A stretch of 64,000 nucleotides of DNA from Neomesorhizobium sp963726065 (GTDB lineage Bacteria > Pseudomonadota > Alphaproteobacteria > Rhizobiales > Rhizobiaceae), in contig CAVSAU010000016.1 in the NCBI GenBank assembly GCA_963726065.1, forward strand, positions 186,001-250,000. The letters are read 5' to 3'. The position numbers and the translations under genes were made by a program. A model generated the notes under the pieces. The model made no database searches. It saw nothing but the letters and a program-made list of their open reading frames with translations, and had not been told where the DNA came from. Positions 19,002 to 28,406 of this stretch are shown here, piece by piece (position 1 is the first letter of the stretch; every line of letters starts with the position of its first letter).

Positions 19002-19019
19002 ATGGCGCGATAGCGCCAT
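19002..19019. promoter_or_regulatory. Palindrome upstream of kdgK
   Basis: ATGGCGC-GATA-GCGCCAT is a perfect 7-bp inverted repeat, centred 50 bases before the kdgK start. It could be a repressor operator or a small hairpin; the regulator is unknown. Confidence 0.4.
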
Positions 19020-19059
19020 ACACTATAGACGAAGTGTCCGACAGAGGAGGAGCGGCGGG

Positions 19060-19980
19060 ATGGCTGAGGGAATAGCCGCGATCGGCGAATGCATGCTGGA
19101 ACTTTCCGGCCAGGCCGGATCGAGCTGGCGCATGGGCTATGCCGGCGACACCTTCAATACGCTGTGGGCGATGCGCGCGCTGTCGCCCGGCCACCACGTC
19201 GATTACGTCTCGGCGTTCGGCGACGACCCCTTTTCGGAAGCCCAGATCGCCTTTTTCCGCGACCATAACATCGGCACCGCGCAAAGCCCGGTCATTCCCG
19301 GCGCCCGCCCGGGCCTCTACGCCATCACCCTGACCGGCGCCGAACGCTCTTTCACCTATTGGCGTTCGGATGCGGCCGCCCGCCAGCTTGCGAGCGATCC
19401 AGCCAAACTGGAAAAAAGCCTTGAAAACCGGGCACTTGTCTACTTTTCCGGAATCACTTTGGCAATTCTCTCCACGCAAGCCCGCGAGACCTTGCTCAAC
19501 GCCATCGCCGCCGAGCGCGCAAAAGGCTGCCACATCGCCTTCGATCCCAACTACCGGCCGCGCCTGTGGCCGGATGCGGCCGCCGCCCGCGGCGTCATCG
19601 CCGAGGCGCTGGAAGTCACCGACATCGCGCTGCCCACCTTCCCCGACGAGGAAATGCTCTATGGCGACGCCTCTCCCGAAGACACGGCGCGGCGGCTGGA
19701 GCGCGCCGGCGTCGCCGAAATCGTCGTCAAGAACGGAGACCAGCCGGCGCTGATTTCGCACTACGAGAAGCTGGAGAGCGTGTCGGCAACCCATGTTGCC
19801 GCGCCGCTCGATACCACCGGGGCCGGCGATTCCTTCAACGGCGCCTATCTGTCTGCAAGGCTGCTTGGCATTCCGCCTGCCGAGGCGGTGCGGCGCGCCC
19901 ACCGGGTCGCCGGCGCCGTCGTCCAGGTGCGCGGCGCGCTCGCGCCGTTCGACTTTCTGCGCAACGCGTTCGACCGCTGA
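19060..19980 (+). CDS. kdgK: 2-dehydro-3-deoxygluconokinase KdgK
   Basis: A PfkB-family sugar kinase of 306 residues that phosphorylates 2-keto-3-deoxygluconate for the Entner-Doudoroff pathway. It shows the N-terminal GECMLELSG, the substrate lid region MGYAGDTFNTLWAM, and the ATP/anion-hole motif DTTGAGDSFNGAYL with the catalytic Asp near the C terminus. AGGAGGAG lies about nine bases before the ATG. It is convergent with galM. Fructokinase or ribokinase are the alternatives, but the GDTFN and FDPNYRPRLW signatures favour KdgK. Confidence 0.82.
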   Translation: MAEGIAAIGECMLELSGQAGSSWRMGYAGDTFNTLWAMRALSPGHHVDYVSAFGDDPFSEAQIAFFRDHNIGTAQSPVIPGARPGLYAITLTGAERSFTYWRSDAAARQLASDPAKLEKSLENRALVYFSGITLAILSTQARETLLNAIAAERAKGCHIAFDPNYRPRLWPDAAAARGVIAEALEVTDIALPTFPDEEMLYGDASPEDTARRLERAGVAEIVVKNGDQPALISHYEKLESVSATHVAAPLDTTGAGDSFNGAYLSARLLGIPPAEAVRRAHRVAGAVVQVRGALAPFDFLRNAFDR

Positions 19981-19989
19981 GTTTTCCCC

Positions 19990-21015
19990 TCAGGGCAGCT
20001 TGAAGCGGTATTCCGTGGTCTGGCGGTAAATTTCGCCGGGCCACAGCACGGCCTGCGGAAAATACGGCCGGTTCGGCGAATCCGGCCAGACTTGCGGCTC
20101 CAGTGCAAAACCCGCATGTGCCTGGTAGCGTCTTTCGCCATGTCCCAGCGCGTCTCGTCCGCCCAGTTTGTGGCCGGCGTAAAACTGCACCCCGGGCTCG
20201 GTCGTCCACACTTCCATCTCGACGCCCGAGGCAGCACCCTGCGCCCACGCCGCCTGATGCAGCGGCCCGCGCGCCGCGGCAAGGCAGAAATTGTGATCGT
20301 AAAGCAGTTGTTCGCCTTCGGTCTCCATGCGGATCTGGCGCGCCAGGCGGAAATCGAACGGCGAACCGTCCACCGGCTGTACGACGCCGGTCGGGATCAA
20401 CTCGTCGTCGACCGGCAGGTAGGCGGCGGCATTCAGCATCAGCCGGTGATCGAGGATATCGCCGCTGCCGCCGTCGTCGAGATTGAAGTAGGAATGGTGC
20501 GCCAGGTTGCACAGCGTCGGCTCGTCGGTCGTCGCCGTGTATTCGATCGACAGCGTGCCCGGAATTTTGAGCCGGTAGGTGCAGGTCACGTCGACCGTGC
20601 CGGGAAAACCCATGTCGCCATCGGCAGAACGCAGCGAAAACGTCACATAATCGCTGCCGTGCAGCGCCACGTCCCAGACCCGCTTGGCGAATCCCTTCGA
20701 CCCGCCATGCAGCATATGCTTGCCGAGGAAATTGGTGTCGGCCTGGTAGCGCCTTCCCGCGATGGTGAAGCGGCCGCCGCGGATACGGTTGGCATAGCGC
20801 CCGGCCGTCGCGCCAAAATAGGGCGAATGCAGGGGATAGTCCTCGAAGCGATCGTAGCCCAGCACCAGCGGCGGCTCATGGCCGGAGAGCCGCAGGTCCT
20901 GGAGCACTGCGCCCCAGGTCATCACCTCAGCGGTAAGCCCGCCACCCGCTATCGTGAAGCGTTCGACGGCCTCGCCTTCCCCCGTGGTACCGAAGATCTC
21001 CCCGCCCATGCGCAT
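19990..21015 (-). CDS. galM: Aldose 1-epimerase (galactose mutarotase)
   Basis: Interconverts alpha and beta anomers of hexoses. The 341-residue protein has the family core: TAGRYANRIRGGRF near residue 75, a catalytic His in LAHHSYFNLDD (about 170), the DGSPFDFR segment, and the catalytic Glu in AHAGFALEPQVWPDSPN (about 305). The frame is intact and the length standard. Convergence with kdgK places it in a small sugar-metabolism group without a visible transporter. Confidence 0.87.
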   Translation of the reverse strand: MRMGGEIFGTTGEGEAVERFTIAGGGLTAEVMTWGAVLQDLRLSGHEPPLVLGYDRFEDYPLHSPYFGATAGRYANRIRGGRFTIAGRRYQADTNFLGKHMLHGGSKGFAKRVWDVALHGSDYVTFSLRSADGDMGFPGTVDVTCTYRLKIPGTLSIEYTATTDEPTLCNLAHHSYFNLDDGGSGDILDHRLMLNAAAYLPVDDELIPTGVVQPVDGSPFDFRLARQIRMETEGEQLLYDHNFCLAAARGPLHQAAWAQGAASGVEMEVWTTEPGVQFYAGHKLGGRDALGHGERRYQAHAGFALEPQVWPDSPNRPYFPQAVLWPGEIYRQTTEYRFKLP

Positions 21016-21096
21016 CGCAACCGCCCCTCAAGACATCTCGAACTACAGGTCGGGACCGGCCCTTTTCAGGCCGGCCTCATCTGAAAGTCGGCGTAC

Positions 21097-22554
21097 CTAG
21101 AGGCCCAGGCCGCCGAGGCAGACATATTTGGTGTCGAGATAATCCTCGATGCCCTGATGCCCGCCTTCCTTGCCGAGGCCGGATTCCTTGACGCCACCAA
21201 ACGGAGCTTCCGGTGTGGTGATCAGCCCTTCGTTGACGCCCACCATGCCGTATTTCAGCCCTTCCATGACCCGGAAGGCGCGGCCGAGGTCGCCGGTGTA
21301 GAAATAGCAGGCGAGCCCGAACTCGGTGTCGTTTGCCAGCCGCACCGCCTCTTCCTCGGTCTCGAACTTGAACACCGGGGCTACCGGCCCGAAAATCTCT
21401 TCTTTCATGAACATCATGTCCGGCTTGGCGCCAGAAATCACCGTTGGCTCGAAGAACGAGCCGCCCAGCGCATGGCGCTTGCCGCCGGTCACCACGGTGC
21501 CGCCCTTGGCTTTGGCGTCGGCGACGAATTCCTCGGTCTTCTGTGCCGCCTTCTCGTCGATCAGCGGGCCCTGCTGGGTGCCTTCCTCCAGCCCGGAGCC
21601 GACCTTCAGCTTCTTGGTCGCTTCCGCCAGCCGCTCGACAAACTTGTCGTGGATGCCGGACTGCACGAAGAAGCGATTGGTGCATACGCAGGTCTGGCCG
21701 GAATTGCGGAACTTCGCGACCATGGCGCCTTCCACCGCGCGGTCCAGATCGGCGTCGTCGAACACGATGAAGGGCGCGTTGCCGCCAAGCTCCATCGAAA
21801 CCTTCTTCACCGTCGTGGCCGACTTCTGGATCAGCATCTTTCCGACCGGCGTCGAGCCAGTGAACGTGATCTTTTTGACCAGCGGGTTGGCGCAGATCTC
21901 GTCGCCGATCTCACCGGGAGAACCGGTCACGATGTTGATGACGCCCTTCGGAATACCCACTTCCTCGGCCAGCACGCCCCAGGCGAGCGCCGAATAAGGC
22001 GTCTGCGTGGCCGGCTTGACGACCGAGGTGCAACCGGCGGCAAGTGCCGGCCCGAGCTTACGGGCGAGCATGGAGGACGGGAAATTCCACGGCGTTATCG
22101 CCGCGATGACTCCCACCGGTTCCTTGGTCACGATGATGCGGCGGTCGGCCCACGGCGACGGCACCACGTCGCCATAGGTGCGGCGGCCTTCCTCGGCAAA
22201 CCACAGAACATAGGCGGCCGACATGCCGACTTCGCCGCGCGCCTCGAACAGCGACTTGCCCTGCTCGGTGGTCAAGAGTTCGGCGAGCACATCCTGGTTG
22301 TCCATGATGGCGTCGTGCAGCTTGCGCAGAAGCTTCGAGCGCTCGAGCGCCGAAGTCTTCTTCCAGGTCAGGAACGCCTTGTCGGCGGCTTCGATGGCGC
22401 GGCGGGTCTCGGCAGCGCCCGATTTCGGCACCGTGCCGATCTTCAGGCCCGTGGCGGGATTGATGACGTCGATCGTCGCGCCGGAATCGGCCTGCACCCA
22501 CTCACCGTTGATGAGGTTGGCCTGTTTCATGAAATGGCTGGTTTTCTGGAGCAT
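21097..22554 (-). CDS. gabD: NAD(P)-dependent succinate-semialdehyde dehydrogenase
   Basis: A 485-residue aldehyde dehydrogenase of the GabD type, oxidising succinate semialdehyde to succinate at the end of GABA breakdown. Visible are ITPWNFPSSMLARKLGPAL, the NAD-binding GSTPVGKMLI segment, the general base in VSMELGGNAPFIVF and the catalytic cysteine in RNSGQTCVCTNRFFVQ. The second cysteine two residues on is typical of SSADH. AGGAGG seven bases before the ATG at 22554 rejects the 32-residue upstream extension. No GABA aminotransferase is adjacent; the class III aminotransferase at 51-52 kb is distant. Confidence 0.85.
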   Translation of the reverse strand: MLQKTSHFMKQANLINGEWVQADSGATIDVINPATGLKIGTVPKSGAAETRRAIEAADKAFLTWKKTSALERSKLLRKLHDAIMDNQDVLAELLTTEQGKSLFEARGEVGMSAAYVLWFAEEGRRTYGDVVPSPWADRRIIVTKEPVGVIAAITPWNFPSSMLARKLGPALAAGCTSVVKPATQTPYSALAWGVLAEEVGIPKGVINIVTGSPGEIGDEICANPLVKKITFTGSTPVGKMLIQKSATTVKKVSMELGGNAPFIVFDDADLDRAVEGAMVAKFRNSGQTCVCTNRFFVQSGIHDKFVERLAEATKKLKVGSGLEEGTQQGPLIDEKAAQKTEEFVADAKAKGGTVVTGGKRHALGGSFFEPTVISGAKPDMMFMKEEIFGPVAPVFKFETEEEAVRLANDTEFGLACYFYTGDLGRAFRVMEGLKYGMVGVNEGLITTPEAPFGGVKESGLGKEGGHQGIEDYLDTKYVCLGGLGL

Positions 22555-22719
22555 TTTTCTGCCTCCTGGTCGGGCGCCGCGAGGGCGCGTGAACTTTGAT
22601 CGACAAACGCGCTCACAGGCCAGGACAAGCTTCCCGCGCGCCACGCGCAAGCTCTTACCTTACGATGCGCCGTTCAAGCAACCGCGATCATGGGATTGTG
22701 AATGGGCCAGCGAGAGGCT

Positions 22720-23671
22720 CTAGCCAAACACCGCTTGCCCAATCGCCAGCCAGAACGCGGTGGACACCACCGCGAACGCGGTGGCGATCGTCATCTGGTT
22801 GGAGGCCAGTGCCTGGCCGGTGCCGAACTGCGTGGCGATCAGGTACGAATTGACGCCGGAAGGCAGTGCGGCGGCCGCGACCGCCACCTTGGCCGACAGC
22901 GGCGGCAAGCCGAGCAGCCAGGCCATGCCGAGCGCCACGGCCGGCATCAGGAAGAGCTTCAGGAAGGACAGCATCAGCGGCCGGCGCGACATGCCCGGAA
23001 ATGCCGAATTTCGCTAAGCCCAGCCCCATGGCGAACAGCGCCAGCGGCGCGGCGATGTCGGCCAGCGCGTCGACAAAATGCTCGGCGAGGCTCGGCAAGG
23101 CAATGCCGGTCGCCCGCCACAGCCAGCCGCACAGAATGCCGATGACCAGCGGGTTGGTGCAGATCTTGCGCAGGAAGTCGCGGATCATCTGCGACAGGTG
23201 CACGCCGCCATTTTTCTGCCGCCCGAACACCTCGAACAAGATGATCGACGCCATCAGCATCGTCGGCAGGTGCACGGCGATGATCAGCGACAGTATCTCG
23301 AAGCCTTGCTGACCGAAGACGCCGAGCATGAACGGCGCGCCGAGCAGCACCAGATTGGAAAAGGCGGTCGCCACGCCGCCGACCACGCCCGCCTGCCCGT
23401 CCCTGCCGAAAATGCGGGTGATAATGAGGTGCCCGGCCGTCCAGGCGATGATGACGGCGGTGAAATAGGTCGCCCACAGCGCCCAGGGCGCCGTACCATG
23501 GAAATCGGCGTTGACCATCGTGCGGAAGAGCAGCAGCGGCAGCGCCACGCCGACCGCGAATGCCGACAGCGCATCACCAACCTCGGTCTTGAGATAGCCG
23601 GTCAGCCCGGCGAGATAACCGAGCGCGACGAGGCCGAAGACGAACAGCACTGTTTCGATGAGCGGAGACAT
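22720..23671 (-). CDS. AEC-family transporter, frame interrupted
   Basis: An inner-membrane carrier of the auxin-efflux-carrier family, which exports organic acids such as malate in bacteria. The N-terminal half (LIETVLFVFGLVALGYLAG, ALSAFAVGVALPLLLFRTMV) and the C-terminal half (RRPLMLSFLKLFLMPAVALG, AALPSGVNSYLIATQFGTGQ) are both well conserved and together give about 316 residues with ten hydrophobic segments. They are joined by one extra base near 22995 (FGISG should run straight into MSRRPLM). The substrate is not evident. Confidence 0.8.
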
Positions 23672-23681
23672 GCTGCGCTCT

Positions 23682-23715
23682 TAGAGCATGATCCCGAAAA
23701 GTGGAAACCGCCGTT
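23682..23715. repeat. Half copy of GCATGATCCCGAAAA repeat
   Basis: The bases 5-prime of the histidine phosphatase repeat the first arm of the palindromic element seen complete at 54376-54425 (agagcatgatcccgaaaagt), without the returning arm. Confidence 0.6.
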
Positions 23716-23780
23716 TCGCAGGCGGGTTGTTTTTCCCCGCGCTTTCCCATCCCTATATCGGGAGACCGAAAGGAAATTAC

Positions 23781-24338
23781 ATGCTTCGACTGGCCGCGGC
23801 CCTGTTCGCGCTTTTCTTCCTCGGCCCCGCACAGGCGACCGAGGCCGGCTGGGCCCTGCTGCGCGACGGCGGCCAGGTCGGTGCTGATCCGCCACGCCAT
23901 GGTCACCGGAGGTGGCGATCCCGCCAGGTTCGACATCGAAAGATGCGCCACCCAGCGGAAGCTTTCGGAGCGCGGCAAGCAGCAGGCGCGCAAGATCGGC
24001 GCGCTGTTCGCGGCCCGCGCCGCGCCCATCGACCGCGTGCTGTCCAGCCGCTATTGCCGGGCATTCGATACCGCGACAATCGCTTTCGAGCGACAGCAAG
24101 GCCGAGCAATTCGAACCGCTCGACCTGCTATCCAAGGACCCTGCGGAAGCGGCCGGGCAGAACGCCGCGGTGGTGAAGGAAATCAGCAATTTCACCGGCG
24201 CCGGCAACCTCGTCCTGGTCACCCATCTCGAAAACATCATGGCGCTCACCGGTGCCGGCGCGCCGTGAGGGTGAGGCTGTAATCGTCGGCGTCGACGGCG
24301 AAAAACTGCGCGTGCTCGGCCGCATCATCTTCAACTGA
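23781..24338 (+). CDS. Histidine phosphatase family protein, frame interrupted
   Basis: A small exported phosphoglycerate-mutase-like phosphatase. After a signal peptide (LRLAAALFALFFLGPAQA) the catalytic LIRHA motif appears once an extra G near 23881 is ignored, followed by SERGKQQARKIG, VLSSRYCRAFDTA and the second catalytic histidine in LVLVTHLENIMALTG. Further single-base shifts occur near 24090 and 24268. The joined length, about 185 residues, suits the periplasmic members of the family. AAAGGAA precedes the ATG. Confidence 0.72.
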
Positions 24339-24385
24339 CGGCCGGATTTCGAGGGTCCCGCAAACGCCGCTGCAGCTATGGCGAA

Positions 24386-24417
24386 CGGTTTAGCCCTTTT
24401 CCTGCAGGGCAAAACCG
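24386..24417 (+). terminator. Hairpin between histidine phosphatase and acpXL
   Basis: A 12-base inverted repeat, CGGTTTAGCCCT and AGGGCAAAACCG, pairs at 11 of 12 positions around an 8-base loop. It can end transcription of the upstream gene or act as a leader structure for acpXL; no T run follows. Confidence 0.4.
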
Positions 24418-24473
24418 ATTAGAGAGCCCGACAAACTCCACCACTGAATCTGACCCGATCGAGGGAATTGCCC

Positions 24474-24758
24474 GTGCCAACCACATTCGACAAAGTTGCG
24501 AAAATCATTGCCGACACCAGCGAGATCGACATCGACACGATCACGCCGGAAAGCCACACGATCGACGATCTCGGCATCGACAGCCTCGATTTCCTCGACA
24601 TCGTCTTTGCCATCGACAAGGAATTCGGCATCAAGGTGCCGCTCGAGAAGTGGACGCAGGAAGTCAATGACGGCAAGGCTTCGACCGAAGAATATTTCGT
24701 CATGAAGAACCTCTGCGCCAAGATCGACGACCTCGTCGCGGCCAAGAACGCCGCCTGA
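24474..24758 (+). CDS. acpXL: Very-long-chain acyl carrier protein AcpXL
   Basis: AcpXL carries the growing 27-hydroxy-octacosanoate chain that LpxXL attaches to lipid A in rhizobia. The 94-residue protein has the phosphopantetheine site DDLGIDSLDFLDIVFAID (Ser about residue 38) and the family-specific GIKVPLEKWTQEVNDGK and STEEYFVMKNLCAKIDDL segments. I chose the GTG at 24474, seven bases after GAGGGA, over the TTG at 24468. It heads the acpXL-fabF2XL-fabF1XL-adhXL-lpxXL cluster, and unlike its neighbours its frame is intact. Confidence 0.93.
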   Translation: MPTTFDKVAKIIADTSEIDIDTITPESHTIDDLGIDSLDFLDIVFAIDKEFGIKVPLEKWTQEVNDGKASTEEYFVMKNLCAKIDDLVAAKNAA

Positions 24759-24786
24759 CTCGCGCCAGCACCAATCGGACACCGCC

Positions 24787-25984
24787 ATGAGCGCCCGCGA
24801 CGTCGTCATCACCGGCATCGGCCTTGTCTCCTCGCTGGGCGAAGGCGCCGACGCGCACTGGCAGAAACTGTCGGCGCCGGGCGTCAAGCCGGTCGTCGAC
24901 GAGGCGCGCTACGCGCCCTATCGCGTGCATCCGCTGCCCGGAGATCGACTGGAGCCTGCAGATCGCCAAGCGCGGCGACCAGCGCCAGATGGAAACCTGG
25001 CAGCGGCTCGGCACCTATACGGCCGGGCTGGCGCTCGACGACGCCGGCATGAAGGGCGACGAAGCGCTCTGCTCCACGCATGGACATGATCGTGGCGGCC
25101 GGCGGCGGCGAGCGCGACGAGGCGGTGGACGCAGGCCATCCTCGACGCCTCGACACCCGCAACGACCGCGACGTGCTGCTCAACGAGAAGCTGACCACCG
25201 AGCTTCGCCCGACGCTTTTCCTGGCGCAGCTTTCCAACCTGCTCGCCGGCAACATCTCCATCGTCCACAAGGTCACCGGCTCCTCGCGCACCTTCATGGG
25301 CGAGGAAGGCGCCGGCATCTCGGCGGTCGAAACGGCTGCGGCGCGCATCCGCTCCGGCCAGTCGACCCATGCTCTGGTCGGCGGCGCTTTCCAGACCGAA
25401 CATTCCGACATGCTGCTCGCCTATGAACTCGGCGGCTACCTGCATCGCGGCGCCGTGGAAGCCGGTCTGGGAGCGCCAGGGCGCGGAAGGCGGCGGCGTC
25501 GTCACCGGCTCCGGCGCAGCGTTCCTGGTGCTGGAATCGCGCGAGCATGCGCAAAAGCGCGGCCGCGCCGTCTATGCCGCGCTCGGCCCGGTCGCTCGGC
25601 GCCCGCAACAGTCGCTCGGGCGACGGACTTGCGGCGGCGGTGACAGAACTGCGTCAAGGCCGACGCGGCATTCCGACCGGCAGGCTTCTGGCGCTGTCGG
25701 GCGCTTCGGCGCGCACGCCGCGACAGCGGCGGAAAAGGCGGCGCTCGCCGAAGCCGGCGATCTCGCCGTGCGCGGCGTTTCGACCGCTCACCGGCCATCT
25801 GAAGGAAGCGCAGTTTCCGTTCGCCGTGGCGCTGGCAGCGCTGGCGGTCGAACGAACGGCGCGGCTATCCGGCCTTCGACGCGGCCGAACGAGCCGGCAT
25901 ATCGACGGCGTGCCGGAGGCTGCGCTCGCAACCGCGATCGGCTATCATCGCTTCGAAGGCACGGCGCTCGTCATCCGGGCGTAG
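24787..25984 (+). CDS. fabF2XL: FabF2XL, degenerate beta-ketoacyl-ACP synthase
   Basis: Second gene of the very-long-chain cluster. Joined across about six single extra bases (near 24943, 25079, 25135, 25458, 25593 and further on) it gives a thiolase-fold ketosynthase of about 395 residues: VVITGIGLVSSLGEGADAHW, then ISAVETAAARIRSGQSTHAL, ending GYHRFEGTALVIRA. The site that holds the catalytic Cys in FabF (usually TACATG) reads TGSSRTF in a stretch without frame breaks. The NAHGTST site appears as SGASGAH-like sequence; only the later His in LTGHLKEA remains. It therefore looks catalytically inert, as chain-length factors are. Confidence 0.85.
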
Positions 25985-26001
25985 GCGTAGAGGAACAGGT
26001 C

Positions 26002-27278
26002 ATGGCGAACCAAAGACCATCTCGGCAGGCCGGTCGTCGCCGTCACCGGCATCGGCGTCGTCACCTCGCTCGGCGTCGGCAAGACGGACAATTGGGCAGC
26101 GCTGACCTCGGGGCGCTCCGGCATCCACCCGATCACCCGCTTCCCGGTCGATCACCTGAACACCCGCATCGCCGGCACGGTCGATTTCCTTGGCGTCGAG
26201 CGACAAGGGGGCCAGCGCCCTCACCTACGAACTGGCCGAAACCGCGGCGCGCGAGGCGCTCGACGAGGCCGGCTTCACCAACGGCGATTTCGGCGGCCCG
26301 CTGTTCCTCGCCTCGCCGCCGGTCGAGCTGGACTGGAGCGACCGCTTCTCGCTCTACAATTCGGTCGAAGGAACCGGACAGGCTATCGAGCGGCTCCTGA
26401 CCGTCGGCCGCAGCCTGAAGACGCTGGACATTTTCGAGACGACGCAGTTCGGCTCGATCGCCGACCGGCTGGCCGACCGTTTCGGCACGCGCGGCCTGCC
26501 GATCACGCTTTCGACCGCCTGCGCCTCCGGCGCTACCGCGATCCAGCTCGGCGTCGAGGCGATCCGGCGCGGCGAATGCCGAGCGCGCGCTGTCGATCGG
26601 CGCCGACGGTTCGGCGACCGCCGAGGCGCTGATCCGCTTTTCGCTGCTGTCGGCGCTGTCGACCAGCAACGACATTCCCGAAAAGGCCTCCAAGCCATTC
26701 TCCAAGGACCGCGACGGCTTCGTCCTCGCCGAAGGTTCGGCAGCGCTGGTGCTGGAATCGCTGGAAAGCGCGCTGGCGCGCGGCGCGACAATTCTCGGCA
26801 TCCTGAGCGGCTGCGGCGAAAAGGCCGACGATTTCCACCGCACCCGCTCCAAGCCGGACGGCTCGCCGGCGATCGCGGCGGTGAAGGCCGCGCTTGCCGA
26901 CGCCGGGCTTGCGCGACGACGAGATCGACTACGTCAACGCGCACGGCACCTCGACGCCCGAAAACGACAAGATGGAGCATCTGTCGCTGTCGACGGTGTT
27001 CGGCGAGCGCATGCGCTCGATCCCGGTCTCGTCGAACAAGTCGATGATCGGCCACACGCTGTCGGCCGCCGGCGCGATCGAGGCCGCCTTCTCGCTGATG
27101 ACCATGCGCGAAGGCGTCATTCCGCCGACCATCAACTACGACAATCCCGATCCGGCGATCGAGCTCGACGTGGTGCCGAACGTGAAGCGGGAGGCCGAGG
27201 TTGCGCACCGTGCTGTCCAATTCCTTCGGCTTCGGCGGCCAGAACACCTGCCTTGTCATGGCGCGGGAACCGGTCTAA
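26002..27278 (+). CDS. fabF1XL: FabF1XL, beta-ketoacyl-ACP synthase
   Basis: The active ketosynthase of the cluster, condensing acyl-AcpXL with malonyl-ACP. The joined product, about 420 residues, has the complete Cys-His-His triad: STACASGATAIQ, NAHGTSTPEND and SMIGHTLSAAGA, plus the C-terminal LSNSFGFGGQNTCLVM. Single extra bases interrupt the frame near 26015, 26200, 26580, 26910 and 27205. It starts 17 bases after fabF2XL. Together the two look like a ketosynthase/partner pair that sets the C28 chain. Confidence 0.88.
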
Positions 27279-27290
27279 GCGACCGGCTCC

Positions 27291-27339
27291 AGAGCAATTC
27301 CAGGACAAGTGGATACCGGTTTTCCGTCCGGAATTGCGG
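27291..27339. repeat. GCAATTCC palindromic intergenic repeat
   Basis: An imperfect inverted repeat between fabF1XL and adhXL: agcaattccaggacaagt on one side and ttccgtccggaattgc on the other. It has the form of the short Mesorhizobium intergenic elements and lies inside an operon. Confidence 0.6.
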
Positions 27340-27370
27340 AAGACAAGAGCCTTACTGACAGGGACTAACG

Positions 27371-28402
27371 ATGCGCGCACTGCAACTCATCGACGACCGC
27401 AAGCTCGAGACCGTCGACCTCGCCGCCGCCGCCGCCGCCCGCACTCGGCGAGGTGACGCTGCGCATCAAGGCCGTCGCGCTCAACCACATCGACGTCTGG
27501 GGCTGGCGCGGCATGGCCTTCGCCAAGCGCAAGCTGCCGCTGGTGATCGGCGCGGAGGCCTCCGGCGAGGTCGACGCGGTCGGCGCCGGCGTCTCCGGCC
27601 TGCTGCCCGGCCAGCTCGTTTCGATCTACGGCGCGCGCACCTGCGGGCTCTGCCGCCCCTGCCGCGAAGGCCGCGACAATCTCTGCGAACATGTTTCGGG
27701 CGTGCACGGCTTCCATCTCGACGGCTTCGCCCAGGAGAAGATCAACCTGCCGGCGCGCCTGCTGGTGCCCGCCCCGCCCGGCGTCGACGCGATCGGCGCG
27801 GCGGTCGCGCCGGTGACCTTCGGCACCGTCGAGCACATGCTGTTCGACAATGCCAAGCTCGAGCCCGGCGAAACGATCCTCGTCCATGCCGGCGGCTCCG
27901 GCATCGGCTCGGCCGCGATCCAGCTCGCCAAGACGCATGGGCTGCACCGTCATCACCACGGTCGGCTCCGACGACAAGATCGACAAGGCCAAGGCGCTCG
28001 GCGCCGACCACGTCATCAACTACCGCGAGGACCGTTTCGAGGGCGTCGTGCGCAAGCTGACGAAGAAGAAGGGCGTCGACGTCGTCTTCGAGCATGTCGG
28101 CGCCGACACCTGGGCCGGCTCGATGCTGTCGCATGAAGCGCGGCGGGCGCCTGGTCACCTGCGGCTCGACCTCCGGCGTCTCGACCCAGATGAACCTGAT
28201 GCAGCTCTTCCAGCAGCAGCTGAAGATCCTCGGCTCGTTCGGCTGCCGCATGGAGAACATGGCCAACGCCATGCAGAAGATGGCCGCCGGCATCGTCAGC
28301 CCGGTGATCGACACCGAGGTCGACTTCGACGACATCGACACGGCGCTGAAGCGCATGGAAAGCCGCGACGTCTTCGGCAAGATCATCCTGCGGGTCGACT
28401 GA
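27371..28402 (+). CDS. adhXL: Zinc-type alcohol dehydrogenase/enoyl reductase of the VLCFA cluster
   Basis: A medium-chain dehydrogenase/reductase of about 342 residues, presumed to act as the reducing enzyme on AcpXL-bound intermediates. It shows the GroES-like N domain (VALNHIDVWGWRGMAF, GAEASGEVDAVG), the structural zinc site CGLCRPCREGRDNLC (Cx2Cx2Cx7C) and the nucleotide site VHAGGSGIGSAAIQLAK. The end DIDTALKRMESRDVFGKIIL is typical of the family. Three extra bases break the frame near 27431, 27948 and 28132. Whether it is an enoyl reductase or a true alcohol dehydrogenase is not settled by sequence. Confidence 0.82.
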
Positions 28403-28406
28403 AGCC

